Source: Sphingobium sp.
Lineage (GTDB): Bacteria; Pseudomonadota; Alphaproteobacteria; Sphingomonadales; Sphingomonadaceae
DNA length: 6,893 bases
Assembly (NCBI GenBank): GCA_020051025.1
Contig: JAGVJS010000354.1
Span: 1-6,893 of the forward strand
Direction of reading: 5' to 3'
Notes under the pieces: model-generated
Database searches by the model: none
What the model was told of the DNA's origin: nothing
What the model saw: the letters and a program-made list of their open reading frames with translations, nothing else
Made by a program: the position numbers and the translations under genes
Shown here: positions 5,794-6,893 of the stretch, in pieces
How positions within the stretch are numbered: the first letter of the stretch is position 1
How the letters are laid out: each line of letters starts with the position of its first letter

Positions 5794-6561
5794 ATGACCG
5801 ACGTCACACTTTATCATTGGGAACCCAACGCCAATTCGGGCAAGCCGATGCTGGCGCTGTTCGAAAAGGGCGTTGCGTTCGACAGCCATTATCTCGACCT
5901 CTTGAATTTCGACCAGCACCGACCCGATTATCTGGCGGTCAATCCGCTCGGCACCATTCCCGCCATGACCCATGGCAAGCTGGTGCTGACCGAATCCACC
6001 GCGATCATGGAATATGTGGACGAAGCGTTTGACGGCCCGCGCCTGATGCCCGCCGACCCGGTCGATCAATGGCGCACCCGCTGGTGGATGAAATTCCTCG
6101 ACCAGTGGCTGGCCCCCAGCTTTTCGATGATCGGCTGGAGCGTGTTCGTCGGCCCCTCGGTCCGTCAGAAAGACCCGGCCGAACTGGAGGCCGCAATCGA
6201 CCGCATCCCCATGCCCGAACGGCGCGTTGCATGGCGCAAGGCGATCAACGGCGCTTTCTCGCCAGAGGAGATGACGGAATCGCAGCGCCGCGTGGCCCTC
6301 GGCATCGGTTATCTGGAACAGGCGCTGGGTGAGCGGGAGTGGCTGGCATCGGACAGCTACGGCCTCGCCGACATCAACGGCTTCAACCTCGCCTACGCCA
6401 TGCCCTTGTCGCAACCGCAACTCTGCAACGATGACCTCACCCCCAACATCATGCGCTGGCTGCGCGCCATCTATGCGCGCCCCGCGACCCGCGCCTGCTG
6501 GGCGCTGGGCCGCACCGACCTCGCCCGTCGCATCTCCCTGCTCGAAAGCGAACCCGCATGA
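5794..6561 (+). CDS. Glutathione S-transferase, LigF-like (candidate beta-etherase)
   Basis: A 255-residue soluble GST close in length to LigF (about 257). The N-terminal thioredoxin fold spans 4-80. It has A13-N14-S15 at the glutathione site, as in the A-N-S of LigF, the cis-proline P56 (GTIPAM), and E67-S68 (LTESTAIMEY) binding the gamma-glutamyl part. The helical domain follows, with IGWSVFVG, then IPMPERRVAWRKAINGAFSPEEM, which closely resembles the IPEQQLKWRRARNGFPQEM region of LigF as I recall it, and SYGLADINGFNLA, the usual GST folding motif. LigF-type enzymes cleave beta-aryl ethers of lignin dimers by glutathione addition. A different reaction on stilbene-related substrates is possible. 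The start at ATG 5794 has AGGAG at 5778-5782. The frame is open upstream to 5695, but that part overlaps the receptor and the terminator. The stop overlaps the next gene as ATGA. Confidence 0.88.
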   Translation: MTDVTLYHWEPNANSGKPMLALFEKGVAFDSHYLDLLNFDQHRPDYLAVNPLGTIPAMTHGKLVLTESTAIMEYVDEAFDGPRLMPADPVDQWRTRWWMKFLDQWLAPSFSMIGWSVFVGPSVRQKDPAELEAAIDRIPMPERRVAWRKAINGAFSPEEMTESQRRVALGIGYLEQALGEREWLASDSYGLADINGFNLAYAMPLSQPQLCNDDLTPNIMRWLRAIYARPATRACWALGRTDLARRISLLESEPA

Positions 6562-6893
6562 CCGGCATCCTCTATCATGGCCAGCCCAATGGCCCGTCCT
6601 TCACCGTTCTCGCCGCCGCCTTCGAAAAGGGCGTCGACCTCGACCTGCGCGCGATCGACCTGCCCGCAGGTGAACGCCATAGCGCCGCCCTTCCCCACCC
6701 CATCGAAGTCGATCAGTCGATCGAGGGCGAAGGCCCGGTGCTGATCGTCGATGGCGTTGCCATGACCGACAGCGTCTTCCTCGCCTGCTATCTGGATGAG
6801 GTCGGCACTGGCCCCGCGATCCGCCCGACCGAGCCCTATGCCCGCTGGCAGATGATGGCCTGGTGCCGCTATGTGATCGAACGGGTCGCGCCC
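6558..6893 (+). CDS. Second, diverged GST subunit (3' end beyond window)
   Basis: ATG 6558 overlaps the preceding TGA, and 112 codons are visible. The protein aligns without gaps to the upstream GST at its start (LYHGQPNGPS versus LYHWEPNANS; FEKGV in both). It has the cis-proline at P60 (GEGPVL), D71-S72 where its partner has E67-S68, YLDE (78-81), and the start of the helical domain (RWQMMAWCRYVIERVAP). The active-site Asn is replaced: G12-P13-S14 stands where the first GST has A13-N14-S15. It also carries about five extra residues before the cis-proline. There is no good ribosome site of its own, so translation is probably coupled. Tandem unlike GSTs acting as one heterodimeric beta-etherase are known in Novosphingobium (BaeA/BaeB); this pair could be of that kind, but that is inference from arrangement and residues. 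Confidence 0.8.
   Translation, partial: MTGILYHGQPNGPSFTVLAAAFEKGVDLDLRAIDLPAGERHSAALPHPIEVDQSIEGEGPVLIVDGVAMTDSVFLACYLDEVGTGPAIRPTEPYARWQMMAWCRYVIERVAP

Noticed and set aside
1..6893. CRISPR array, tRNA, rRNA, insertion sequence or phage genes
   Set aside because: No regularly spaced repeats, tRNA-like folds, transposase motifs or terminal inverted repeats were seen on either strand.

Overview
The base composition (GC-rich coding sequence with AT-richer gaps between genes), two TonB-dependent outer-membrane receptors of sphingomonad type, a lignostilbene dioxygenase matching the Sphingomonas/Novosphingobium LsdA/NOV1 group, and LigF-like glutathione S-transferases together point to an alphaproteobacterium of the Sphingomonadaceae (Sphingobium or Novosphingobium type). 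This assignment rests on family recognition from memory; no search was run.

Layout. On the minus strand, from the middle of the window leftward: a lignostilbene-alpha,beta-dioxygenase gene (918-2387), a 155-base gap holding small ORFs that overlap the next start, and the first 254 codons of an unusual TonB-receptor-like protein (1-762, cut by the window edge). On the plus strand, from the middle rightward: a divergent MarR-family regulator (2491-2955), a 274-base regulatory gap, a complete TonB-dependent receptor (3230-5725), a strong intrinsic terminator (5740-5774), a LigF-like glutathione S-transferase (5794-6561), and a second, diverged GST overlapping it by ATGA and cut by the right edge (6558-6893).

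How the parts fit. The dioxygenase cleaves the central double bond of hydroxystilbenes to aromatic aldehydes. Lignin-derived stilbenes arise from beta-1 and beta-5 dimers. LigF-type GSTs cleave beta-aryl (beta-O-4) ethers. The receptors could bring oligomeric aromatics across the outer membrane. The region therefore reads as a catabolic island for lignin-derived dimers, or less likely for plant stilbenes such as resveratrol.

The main new observation is a 19-bp imperfect palindrome of form TTGTATGT-N3-ACTNACAN. It occurs twice: over the predicted -10 and spacer of the dioxygenase promoter (2420-2438), and about 80 bp upstream of the receptor start (3130-3148). This is what a MarR-family repressor encoded between the two sites would be expected to use. 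It suggests one local regulon joining stilbene cleavage, uptake and the GST pair. The terminator between receptor and GSTs leaves essentially no room for a downstream promoter, so the GSTs may depend on readthrough.
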